Shown here: positions 36,159 through 45,218 of the stretch, in pieces
Position numbering within the stretch: the first letter of the stretch is position 1
Layout of the letters: every line of letters starts with the position of its first letter
NCBI RefSeq assembly: GCF_907164915.1
Contig: NC_061862.1
Span: forward strand, 76,750,218 to 76,814,217
DNA from: Impatiens glandulifera
Taxonomy: Eukaryota > Streptophyta > Magnoliopsida > Ericales > Balsaminaceae
Direction: 5' to 3'
Length of the DNA: 64,000 bases
Position numbers and translations under genes: made by a program
The notes under the pieces: generated by a model
Told to the model about the DNA's origin: nothing
Databases searched by the model: none
What the model saw: only the letters and a program-made list of their open reading frames with translations

Positions 36159-36725
36159 ATAAATTAATTAATATTAAAGGAAAAAATGTAAAAATTAGTA
36201 AGAGAGATAAATTAATTAATTTGAGGGAGAAAAATTAATTAATTAGTAGAAGTAGAGAGATAAATTAATTAATTTGTAGGAGGAGAGAGAATATTCGGTG
36301 GTGTTTAAAGAGAATATTATTTTCGTGGACTTTTAGCGGTACCTAATTCATGTTCCCTAGATATATACCTCATCTTTTTCATTCTGGTGTCGCTAACTCC
36401 ACACGACGACTTTTTGTTATCTGTACCTATTGACGCATCCGAGAAGAACAAAAAGACACATTGTTTTCTTCTCTCTTTTTCTCAAAACAACGTCACCCAA
36501 AACTAAGAAATATTTTAATGACCGTTGACATCTCCTTATCAATTGAAGATTTCGACTAAAATCTTCACAGCGGGCAATTCTTTTGCAACCAATGTTGTTT
36601 CTCCAATAGTCATCTTCAACAAAAATACAAATATTCAACAACTTCTTTAATGGTGGTTAGGGTTTCCGTCATATCTTTAGAAATAGATTAGGTTAAACAT
36701 TCTCAAAACATGCTCTTATACCACT

Positions 36726-36960
36726 TGTTGAAAAAAGATCTAATTTAAACACACGATAAAAAAAGATATAACGAGGTTCGACCAATAATGACTACATCCT
36801 CGGGGAGTCGTTCATTCTATTGATATTTCATGGAATAATGGTTCAAGTAACTCTATGTTACAATGTCTCTATTTATAGGAGTACATCAAAAGCCCAATAA
36901 AAACTTAAAGCTCAATTACAATATATAAACTCTAATAAAATATGAGTCCCAGACCCAACT
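36726..36960 (-). repeat. 5' LTR of the minus-strand Copia element
   Basis: 235 bases, beginning TGTTGAAAAAAGATCTAAT on the plus strand and ending ACCCAACT, where the terminal A has become T. It is followed by the pentamer ATACT. The primer binding site abuts it at 36712-36723. Confidence 0.85.
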
Positions 36961-38745
36961 ATACTCTCTCACATAAATGAGTGTATTAATAACTTTACCT
37001 CTTTATCCTTCCCTGTGAGTTGATCATAGGGATGAGTTGGTGACAGGATCCCTTCACTCAAAGACCTAATTGAATGTAATAAAAAATAATATATATATTT
37101 TTTTTATATTTATTAGATAATCAAGGCCCAATACTAATGAAAATATAAATTAACTTTGTGGCCTAATTGATAAGGTCTTCTTTACGAGAGATTTTAACAT
37201 TGTCGTTTCTAGTCTAGTCTCATATAATAGATTGTTCGTCGCCTCAATTAGTCTTTATTGTGTGTGATTTTCTTATATTTTGAAGGTTTTAAAACATAGG
37301 ACATAAGGAAACACTCCAACAAAAACTTAATTGTCTTTAATGAAAAATGTTTGTTATTTGTTTTTCAAAAAATCTAGACTCAACGACAATGAAATACAAA
37401 TTGATTTGATCCCAACCAAGTCGTTATTGTTTTATTTTGTTCCTAAGGAAACACTCATATAAAGACTTAATTGTCCTACATGGAAAACAAATAATGTTTA
37501 TTAATTATTTTTCAAAAATCTAGACCCAAAATTAATGAAAATACTAATTGACTTTGTGACCCAATGTAATGGGCAGATCACAATAGAATCGTTATTAAGG
37601 AAAACTCCAACAAAGACCTAATTATCCTAGATGAAAAAAAAATGTTTGTTATATGTTTTAAAAAAAATCTAGAACGGCTAACCTAAGTGCAAATTTATTT
37701 TGTGACCCAATTGATAAGGTGTTGGTTTACAAAAACTAGAGATTCTGGGATCTGGGATCGATTCCTAGTAACGCAGTTGGAAAACAAGTAAGTGCTTGTT
37801 ATTTATTTTTCAAGAATCTAGACCCAACATTAATGAAAATACAAATTGACTCTTTGTCAATAAAGACCTAATTGTTTTTCATGAAAAAACAAGTAAATGT
37901 TTGTTATTTGTTTTTTAAGAATCTAAACCCACACTAATGAAAATACAAATTGACCTTTTCCCAAGTGATAAGGCTCTATTATATGAAACAAGAGATTTTA
38001 AGTTTGGATCCCAATAGAGTTGTTATCATTTTAATTTGTTCTATTGATTTTTTTCTTATTAGACTTTTGACTTTGAAGTTGGGATGGTCCAATTAAAGAC
38101 TTAATTGTTCTCCAGAAAAAGCAAGTAATGTTTGTTATTTTTTTTTTCAAAAATCTAGACCCAACAATAACGAAAATACAAATTGACATTTTGGCCGAAT
38201 GGGTAAGGATGTGGTTTATGAAACAAAAGATTTTGAGTTTGATACCTAATAGTCATTATCATTTTAATTTGTTCTATTGATTTTTTTCTTAATAGTCTTT
38301 TGACTTTGAAGTTGAGGATGGTCCAATTATTTGTTCTCTTTCATATAATAGATTGTTCACCTATATTAGTCTTTATTGAAAGTTTGACGGTCATATAACT
38401 TAAGGAAACATTCCAACAAAGTCATAATTGTCTTTAACAGAAAAAGTTAAATGTTTGTTATTTCTTTTTTCAAAAATATAGACCAACACTACAAAAAAAA
38501 ATCAACATATCACTATGACCCAATGATTAAGGTGCTAGTTTACAACACCAGATATTCCGGGTTCGATCCTCGTCAAAGTCGTTACCAGGGATAGCCCAAT
38601 TATTGTATGTGAATTTTTTTTTTTATCTTTTGAAGATTTGAAAACATAGGACATAAACTCCAACAAAGACATAATTGTCCTTACTGAAAAACGTTTGTTA
38701 TTTGTTTTCAAAATTTTAGACCCAACACTAATGAAAATGTAAATA

Positions 38746-38817
38746 TACTTTCTAGCCCAATGGATAAGCACTGATATACTAATCCAGATAATCTGGGTTC
38801 GACGATAGTAGAGTCGT
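38746..38817 (+). pseudogene. tRNA-Arg-like unit, degenerate
   Basis: Reads TAGCCCAATGGATAAG, then a mutated anticodon arm, then TCTGGGTTCGA and GTAGAGTCG. It is followed with no spacer by another unit (38820-38889), so this pair is a head-to-tail dimer that has lost the intervening spacer. Confidence 0.6.
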
Positions 38818-38819
38818 TT

Positions 38820-38889
38820 ATCGTTGACCGAATTGATAAGTCGTTGGTCTACGAAATTAGAGATTATGTTTTCAATCCCATAAGAGTCT
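38820..38889 (+). pseudogene. tRNA-Arg-like unit, second half of a spacerless dimer
   Basis: The anticodon arm GTTGGTCTACGAAATTAG is still recognisable; the B-box is mutated (TTTTCAATCCC). Confidence 0.55.
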
Positions 38890-39619
38890 TTATCGTTTAA
38901 AAAAAGGAAATATTTTAATAAAGACCTAATTATCCTACATTGACAATAAGTAAATGTTTGTTATTTGTTTTTCAAAATTCTAGACCCAGAATTAACAAAA
39001 ATTCAAATTGACTTTGTGGCCCAATAAACAAACAAAGTGTTGGTGAACAAACTAGAGATTCTTTGTATGATCCAACAGAGTCATTATTGTTTTAATTTTT
39101 TAATCTCCAATAAAGACCTAATTCGATCCCAGCAGAATAATTACTGTTTTAATTTTTTTAATCTTCAATAAAGACCTAATTCGATTCGAGTAGAGTCGTT
39201 ATTGTTTTAGTTTTCTCTTAAAGAAACACAATAAAGACATAATTGATCCCCAGTAGAGTCATTATTTTTTTTAATTTGCTCTTAATGAAACAGTCAAATA
39301 AAGACTTAATAGTTCTTCATGAAAAACATGTAATGTTTGTTATTTGTTTTTCAAAAATCTAGACCCAACAATAATGAAAATATAAATTGACCTTTTGGCC
39401 CAATGGATAAGGATGTGGTTTATGATGAATTTGATACCCAATAGAGTCGTTATCATTTTAATTTGTTCTATTGATTTTTTTCTCTTCATAAACTTTGACT
39501 TTGAAGTTGGGGGTGGTTCAATTATTTGTTCTCTTGACTCATATAATATATTGTCTACGTCTTTATTGAAAGTTTGACGATCATCTAACTTAAGGAAACA
39601 CTTTAAGCTTAACGGAAAA

Positions 39620-39725
39620 AAGAGGTAGATACCAACTCTAAGTTCTTGGGTTCGAGCCCATCAAACGACAAGTTCTACGTCTAGTTAAATGATTAAGTGT
39701 GTTTGCGGACTACATACTTGATCCG
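39620..39725 (+). repeat. SINE-like fragment with tRNA B-box
   Basis: GGGTTCGAGCCCATCAAACG gives a good Pol III B-box, followed by CTAGTTAAATGATTAAGTG. Related copies in the opposite orientation lie at 28418-28515 and 43093-43190. It interrupts a spacer of the tRNA-Arg array. Confidence 0.45.
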
Positions 39726-40419
39726 TAAAAGTGTTATCCAGAATTGTCCAATTATTTCTTCTCTCATCTTCTATAATAGATTGTTCAACTATATTAGTCT
39801 TTATTGTAGGTGATTTTCTTATCTTTAAAGGAAACACTCCAACAAAAACATAATTGTTCTAATAAATATTTGTTTTTTTTGTTTTTTTAAGAATCTAGAA
39901 TACTAAAGAAAATGAAAATTGACTTTGTGGCCAAATGATTTTATTGGGTGTGATTTTCTTATCTTTTGAAGGTTTGAAAACATATGAATTAAGGAAACAC
40001 TCTAACAAAAACATAATTGTCCTAGATGAAAAATGTTTTTATTTGTTTTACAAGATTCTAGACCAACACTAATAAAAATGCAAATTGACTTTGTGCCCTA
40101 ATAAATAAATAAGGTGTTATCTATAGGTTTGATCCCCATTAGAGTATAAAAACAAGAAATTTGTGTTATTCCAAATTTATAGTATAAGAAACAAGAAATT
40201 TGTGTTATGTTTCTTCAAGAATCAAGACCCAACACTAAGACGTTCGTATATGAAACTAGATATCCGAGGTTCGATCCCCAACATAGTCATTGGGTGGCAA
40301 GGTTTGAAAAAAACTTAAAGAAACACTCCAAGAAATACCTAATTGACCTTAATGAAAAACAAGTAATTTTGTTATTTGTTTTCAAGAATCTAGACCAAAC
40401 ACTAATATAAATGCAAATT

Positions 40420-40492
40420 GATTTTGTGGCCCAATGCATAAGGCGCTGGTCTACGAAACCAGAGTTTTTGGGTTTGATCCGCAGTAGAGTAG
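40420..40492 (+). pseudogene. tRNA-Arg(ACG)-like, 73 bases, mutated
   Basis: The anticodon arm CTGGT-CTACGAA-ACCAG is perfect, and the A-box TGGCCCAATGC is off by one base. The T-arm is damaged (TTGGG with CCGCA) and the acceptor stem mispairs. Probably inactive. Confidence 0.6.
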
Positions 40493-40864
40493 CTGTTTTG
40501 TGTGATTTTATTATCTTTTGAATGTTTGAAAAAAAAAACTTAAGGAAACACTCCAAGAAATACCTAATTGACCTTAATTGAAAATAAGTAATTTTGTTAT
40601 TTATTTTTAAAAATCTAGACCCAACACTAATAAAAATGCAAATTAATTCTCTAGCTCAATGGATAAGGTGTTGGTCTATGAAACTAGAGACTTTGGGTTC
40701 AATACCTAACTTTTTCTTTTTCGGGAGATTTTAACATTGTCGTTCGTCTATATTCGTCATTGTGTTTGATTTCATTGAAATACCTAATTGGCTTTAATGG
40801 AAAACAAGTATTTTTGTTTTTTATTTTCAAATATCTAGAGCCAACACTAATAAAAATGCAAATT

Positions 40865-40937
40865 GACTCTGTGGCCCAATGGATAAGGCGCTGGTCTACG
40901 AAACCAGAGATTCTGGGTTCGATCCCCAGCAGAGTAG
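40865..40937 (+). tRNA. tRNA-Arg (anticodon ACG), best-preserved array member
   Basis: A 73-base sequence folds into a cloverleaf. The acceptor stem is GACTCTG/CAGAGTA (six of seven pairs; the terminal pair is G-A). The D-arm carries GCC/GGC, the anticodon stem is CTGGT/ACCAG around the loop CTACGAA (anticodon ACG), and the T-arm is CTGGG-TTCGATC-CCCAG. The A-box TGGCCCAATGG and B-box GGTTCGATCCC match consensus, and a T4 run follows at about 40947. Only the end pair argues against function. It may be a live gene or simply the least decayed repeat. Confidence 0.6.
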
Positions 40938-41130
40938 TAGTTGTGTTTTATTTTATTATCTTTTCAAACCCTCTTTGGTCGTTGTTGTGTGTGATTTTAT
41001 TATGTTTTGAAAGTTTGAAAAAAACTTAAGGAAACACTCCAAGAAATACCTAATTGACCTTAATGGAAAACAAGTAATTTTGTTATTTGTTTTCAAAAAT
41101 CTAGATCCAACACTAATAAAAATGCAAATT

Positions 41131-41203
41131 GACTCTGTGGTCTAATGCATAAGACGATGGTCTACAAAACTAGAGAACCTGGTTTCGATCCATAGGAGAG
41201 TTG
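41131..41203 (+). pseudogene. tRNA-Arg-like, 73 bases, mutated anticodon
   Basis: It keeps the full length and the acceptor-stem start GACTCTG, but the anticodon loop reads CTACAAA and the T-stem no longer pairs fully. Confidence 0.55.
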
Positions 41204-41618
41204 TAGTTTTGTGTGATTTTATTATCTTTTGAAGGTTTGAAAAAACTTAAGGACCTAATTGACTTTAATGTAAAACAAGTAATTTTGTTATTTGTTTTCA
41301 AGAATCTAAACCCAACACTAATTATTATGCAAATTGACTCTCTGGCCCAATGGACAATGTCCTAGTCTACGAAATTTGAGACTTTGGGTTCAATACCCAA
41401 CTTTTTCTTTTTGGGGAGATTTTAACATTTGTCTCTCGTCTATTATAATAGATGGTTCTTTTATATTCGTCATTGTGTTTGATTTTATTATTTTTGAAGG
41501 TTTGAAAAAAAGCTTAAGGAAACACTCGAATAAATACCTAATTGGCTTTAATGAAAAACAAGTATTTTTGTTATTTATTTTCAAAAATCTAGACCCAAAA
41601 TTAATGAAAAAGCAAATT

Positions 41619-41681
41619 GACTATGTGGCCCAGTGGATAAGGCGCTGGTCTACGAAACCAGAGATTCTGGGTTCAGAGTCG
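41619..41681 (+). pseudogene. tRNA-Arg(ACG)-like with T-arm deletion
   Basis: Near perfect from the A-box (TGGCCCAGTGG) through the anticodon arm and variable loop, but 10 bases of the T-arm are missing (GGGTTC runs straight into AGAGTCG), which removes half of the B-box. Confidence 0.65.
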
Positions 41682-42050
41682 TTGTTGTTTGTCATTTTAT
41701 TATCACCTAATTGGCCTTAAAGGAAAAAACAAAAAATTTTGTTATTTATTTTCAAAAATCTAGACCCAACACTAATAAAAATGCAAATTGACTCTATGAG
41801 CCAATGGATAAGGTGCTGGTTTACAAAATTAGAGATTTGTGTACGATTCCCAGCAGAGTTGTTGTTTTTCTTTTTTCTCTCGTCTCATATATAATAGATG
41901 GTTCGTCTATAGTAGTCATTGTGTGTGATATTTTTTTTAATCTTTTAAAGGTCTGAAAAAGACTTAAGGAAATTAACACTCAAAGAAAGACCTTGGCCTT
42001 AATGGAAAACAAGTAATTATGTTATTTGTTTTAAAAAATTTATACCCAAC

Positions 42051-42285
42051 TGATAGATTATGAGAATAATCTTTATATTAGGAATATAAAATAATATATG
42101 TGAATAGATTATGAAAATAATTTTATATTAGGCATATAAAATAATATCGTTATTATTTTATATGCCTAATATAAAATTATTTTCATAATCTATTCACATA
42201 TATTATTTTATATTTCTAATATAAAGATTATTCACATATATTTCATAATAATATATGTGAATAGATTATGAAAATAATTTTATCA
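42051..42285. mobile_element. 235 bp foldback element (MITE-like) inside an array spacer
   Basis: Arms of 79 bases (42068-42146 and 42151-42229) are inverted copies with a single mismatch and a four-base loop TCGT. A third partial copy of an arm follows (about 42250-42285). The element ends in TGATA / TATCA and is bounded by CCAAC on both sides (42046-42050 and 42286-42290). It interrupts the array's conserved ACCCAACACTAAT phrase, which marks the insertion point and suggests a 5 bp target duplication. Confidence 0.75.
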
Positions 42286-43092
42286 CCAACACTAATTTAA
42301 TGAATTTGTAAATTAACTTTGTGGCCCAATAATGGATAAGGCGGTACTAACTAGATATTTTGGGTTCATTCCCCGACAAAGTCTCTTTCATCCCATAAAA
42401 TATATTTCTTGCCCTTATTATTTTCTCATGTTTGAAGACATAGGATATAAGAAAACACTTCAACAAACACCTAATTTAAAATACATAAGGGTTATGTGGC
42501 CCCATGTATATGGCGTTGGTCTACGAAATTAGAAATTTTGAGTTAGATATCTTGAAGAGTCGTTTGAATTTTTTATCTTGTAAATCCTAATTGTTTGTGT
42601 TCGGAAATATCTTCTCTCGATGGTTGGGTAGTGGTCTATTTCTTTATCCTCTCATTCCATAGAGTAAATTGTGAGCCTCTATTAATCTTAGCTTGGTCTA
42701 ATATTTAAGGAATCATTTAAACAAAGTAATTTCTTTTTGTTATATTTTTTAAGGAATAAAGACCAGTTGTCTAAAACAACAAATAAAAATAAAAATGGAC
42801 TTTGTGGTCTAATTTATAAAGCCATGGTCTACAAAATGGATCAAGAAAATCAGTCAACGGAAATCTAACAACAACAAAGACATACGAGGGCCATAACACC
42901 TATGTAGGTGTCCCTGTAGAACCGACCATTCGAGAGAAACTTAGAGATGGGGTGACCTATACCATGAATCCCTCGAACCGGATTCTGTCCACTTTTCAAT
43001 CGTTGAGCCGGTGAATACCATGTGAGTTATTTCCTGGTGGTCAATGCATGTATGAATTTTGAAAACCGGATCTGGACTAATCCCTGCCGATT

Positions 43093-43190
43093 AAACACAT
43101 AGTTGCAAAAAACACTCAACCAATTTAACCAGACGAGCATAACTATCGTCAGACGGGCTCAAACCTAAGACCTTAGGGGAGGATGGAGGA
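43093..43190 (-). repeat. SINE-like fragment with tRNA B-box
   Basis: In reverse complement it matches the 39620-39725 element (GGTTTGAGCCCGTCTGACG, then TGGTTAAATTGGTTGAGTG). It lies just beyond the right end of the tRNA-Arg array, next to unassigned sequence (42860-43090). Confidence 0.4.
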
Positions 43191-43489
43191 TATTCGACAC
43201 TTTTTACCGCTAGACTATAATAAGGGATGTCAAAGTGGAAAATAAATATGTAAAAGAGGATGAAAGACTATTTTGTGATAATATCATTAGCATATTATAT
43301 TATAATACTATATTATATTTGTTTCCTTATAAACTCAATGTAATGTCTATTATATTATATTTGTTTACTTATGTAATTTAATATAATATTCTAATAAAAC
43401 TCTATTATTATTATTATATTTTTTTCTTTCCGATAATTCTATTGATTATCTTATTTTTTTTGCTAATCATATTCTCTGAGTTTTGTTTT

Positions 43490-43860
43490 TAGTTATTGTT
43501 TTATCCCAGTAGTCAATGTTCCTATTTTTATTGGTCTTAACCCAATCATATATATGCTTCTTTACTAGTTATTTAGTTAACACATTGTCATTCTTTTGTT
43601 AGGATGAGTTTTTCAGGTGTTGTTTTACCCCATCATTCTATGTCTACGATATTCTACCTTCTTCACTGATTTTCTTTTATTCAACACATTGTCATCCCGT
43701 CGTTGGATAGATCTCGAGACTCACGAGTAACTTCAGAGTTCATTTAGTTTTTGTTTCACCCCAGCATTCAATGTTTATGGGATTCTACCTCTTCGCTGGT
43801 TTATCAGTCAACACACTGTCATCATTTAACTGGATGGAGCTCAAGAGTTCCTGAAGCTTG
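43490..43860 (+). repeat. three diverged ~125-bp direct repeats
   Basis: Each begins with TTGTTTTA/CCCCA-like sequence, then CA(T/A)TCTATGT or GTCAATGTT, then TTCTACCT, AACACATTGTCATC and (T/A)GGAT(G/A)GA. Copies start near 43490, 43618 and 43745. Not recognised. Sequence around 43274-43350 (GTGATAATATCATTA, ATAAACTCAATGTAAT) recurs at 57211-57270 beyond the large Copia element. Confidence 0.45.
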
Positions 43861-43968
43861 AAGAATACATCATCAACATTTCAACATCTCGCCTTCAACC
43901 TCAAGTTTTCAAGAGTTTTTTTTATCTTGAGTTTGAGGAGGGAAATTAGAATATAAGATAATATATAT

Positions 43969-45165
43969 TGTTAGATAAAATTGACCGGTTAAATAAAAGC
44001 TTAACTTAATAAATTTATTGTGTAGGAACGGTCAAAAACTTCGAACGGTCAAGAATCACAACCGGCTAAGTAATCAAACCGGCTAGAAGAAGAAATATCT
44101 AAAACCGAAAGTCATCCGGTTGAACTGAACAATCGGCTAACATGATCAGTTGGAATGAAGTACTCAATCCAAATCCAAAGAATAAATCCAACGAGAAGAC
44201 TATTTAGAGAAAGAATTCAAGGATATTAAATAAAGAACAATGTACAAACTGGTGCAAATGAACACTTTGGGTATAAGCAGAAAATGACATCAAAGGATCA
44301 AACTGTGATATTGCCATATTGTTGCAAGTCTGATGATATGCTATAGGCTGCAGAAGATTGCTTGAAGAAACAGTTACCATTTTGGTACAAGTCAAAGGAG
44401 CAACCTCACAGGTGCATGCAATTGTCCAACCGACAGTTGCCATAATCAAGCAAAGACAAATTAAAGCCGGTCTGCTCCATGCCTTGGAAGCTTAAACCGC
44501 ATTTAATGCTATGCTGAACCTCTGAAGGTATCCATTGAAGAAATGTGACCGTTGGTACATTTCATCTATAAAAGGAGAAGCTGAAGAAGCTGAAAAACAA
44601 CCAAGTTAGAAGTGAACAACACTTGAGATTGTCTAAGTGACAAAAAACCCTTATCTCTCTAAGATTCAAATCTTGAGTGTGCTTGTGAAGTTTATTACAA
44701 TTACTGTGAGAATTGTAAGAGTGATTATCGAGCAGTAAATAAGACTCGATTGTGTATTGCGTTTGTGTATTCCTTAGTGAATATTCTTCACATGGTTTGA
44801 GAAGAAGGGGTGACGTAAGATTTTTATCTCCGAACATCCATAAAAACTTGTGTCTTGTGCTTTACTTTCTGCCGGTTCCATTTCTAACCGACTCATATCT
44901 TTCTAACCGACCCCACTACTCTAAACGACCTCCTAATCTCCAAACCGATATTCTCCAATTTCCACATTTATTCATCCTGTGTGTGTGTTGCTTCAATCTG
45001 AAACAAACTACTTCCGCACTTAAACTCGGTTCAAGGGTTTGTGATAGCTTGTGCAGTATTGAAACCGGTGTTAATTCTTAACCGAATTAACGCCAACCAT
45101 TGAGTGTTGTCAGAGAGTTTATTCGGCCGGACCCCGGTCCGCCATCGCCGATCTAGATCCTAACA
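43969..45165 (+). repeat. 5' LTR of the Sirevirus-like element
   Basis: 1197 bases, from TGTTAGATAAAATTG to CTAGATCCTAACA. It ends in a CG-rich segment (CGGCCGGACCCCGGTCCGCC). Confidence 0.95.
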
Positions 45166-45167
45166 AT

Positions 45168-45180
45168 TGGTATCAGAGCA
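45168..45180 (+). promoter_or_regulatory. primer binding site (initiator tRNA-Met)
   Basis: TGGTATCAGAGCA begins three bases after the 5' LTR. It is the standard Copia minus-strand primer site. Confidence 0.93.
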
Positions 45181-45218
45181 GTCGGTTTCAATACTCAAGC
45201 AACACGGAGCAAGCAAGC

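Larger units (their letters stand above)
32521..36359. mobile_element. Mutator-like element with long terminal inverted repeats, nested
   Basis: The left end (TAGGGAAC, then GAAT, later ACCGAATATTTTCTCTCCTC) and the right end in reverse complement (TAGGGAAC, then GAAT, later ACCGAATATTCTCTCTCCTCC) form imperfect inverted repeats of more than 100 bases. Long TIRs with unrelated cargo suggest a Pack-MULE-like element. I could not find a convincing target duplication, so the superfamily is an inference. It carries GC-rich repeats and a DUF4283-type ORF. Confidence 0.6.
29546..36960 (-). mobile_element. Copia-type LTR retrotransposon, minus strand, non-coding and nested
   Basis: Two LTRs (29546-29848 and 36726-36960) lie in direct orientation. 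Read on the minus strand they run from TGTTGGGTTTTGGG to CAACA. Just inside the right LTR, 36712-36723 reads on the minus strand as TGGTATAAGAGC, one mismatch from the initiator tRNA-Met primer site. Just inside the left LTR the minus strand ends in the polypurine tract CAAGGTGGAGAT. Flanking pentamers ATACA (29541-29545) and ATACT (36961-36965) look like a slightly mutated target duplication. No pol domains were found in the interior, so it is non-autonomous or stripped. A second element (32521-36359) sits inside it. Confidence 0.85.
36966..42850 (+). repeat. tRNA-Arg(ACG)-derived tandem array, right block
   Basis: At least 25 cores or remnants of a tRNA-Arg(ACG)-like sequence recur about every 170-280 bases, all on the plus strand. 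Better ones lie at 37697-37782, 37950-38022, 38185-38258, 38509-38582, 38746-38817, 38820-38889, 39008-39088, 39388-39452, 40087-40148, 40236-40294, 40420-40492, 40645-40713, 40865-40937, 41131-41203, 41335-41402, 41619-41681, 41790-41862, 42316-42386 and 42488-42564. Between them is a shared spacer with TTTTGAAGGTTTGAAAA, AAGGAAACACTCCAA, CCTAATTGACCTTAATG, TTGTTATTTGTTTTCAA and TCTAGACCCAACACTAAT. The arrangement is tandem, unlike scattered SINEs. Confidence 0.88.

Noticed and set aside
36966..42850. A CRISPR-like or working multi-gene tRNA cluster
   Set aside because: This is eukaryotic nuclear DNA without cas genes, and repeats and spacers have the wrong structure. Nearly all tRNA cores have broken stems or boxes, so at most one or two could be functional.
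44204..44449. 81-codon antisense frame in the 5' LTR, repeated at 56246-56491 in the 3' LTR
   Set aside because: Its presence in both copies follows from LTR duplication; no family signature, and it overlaps the LTR transcription control region.
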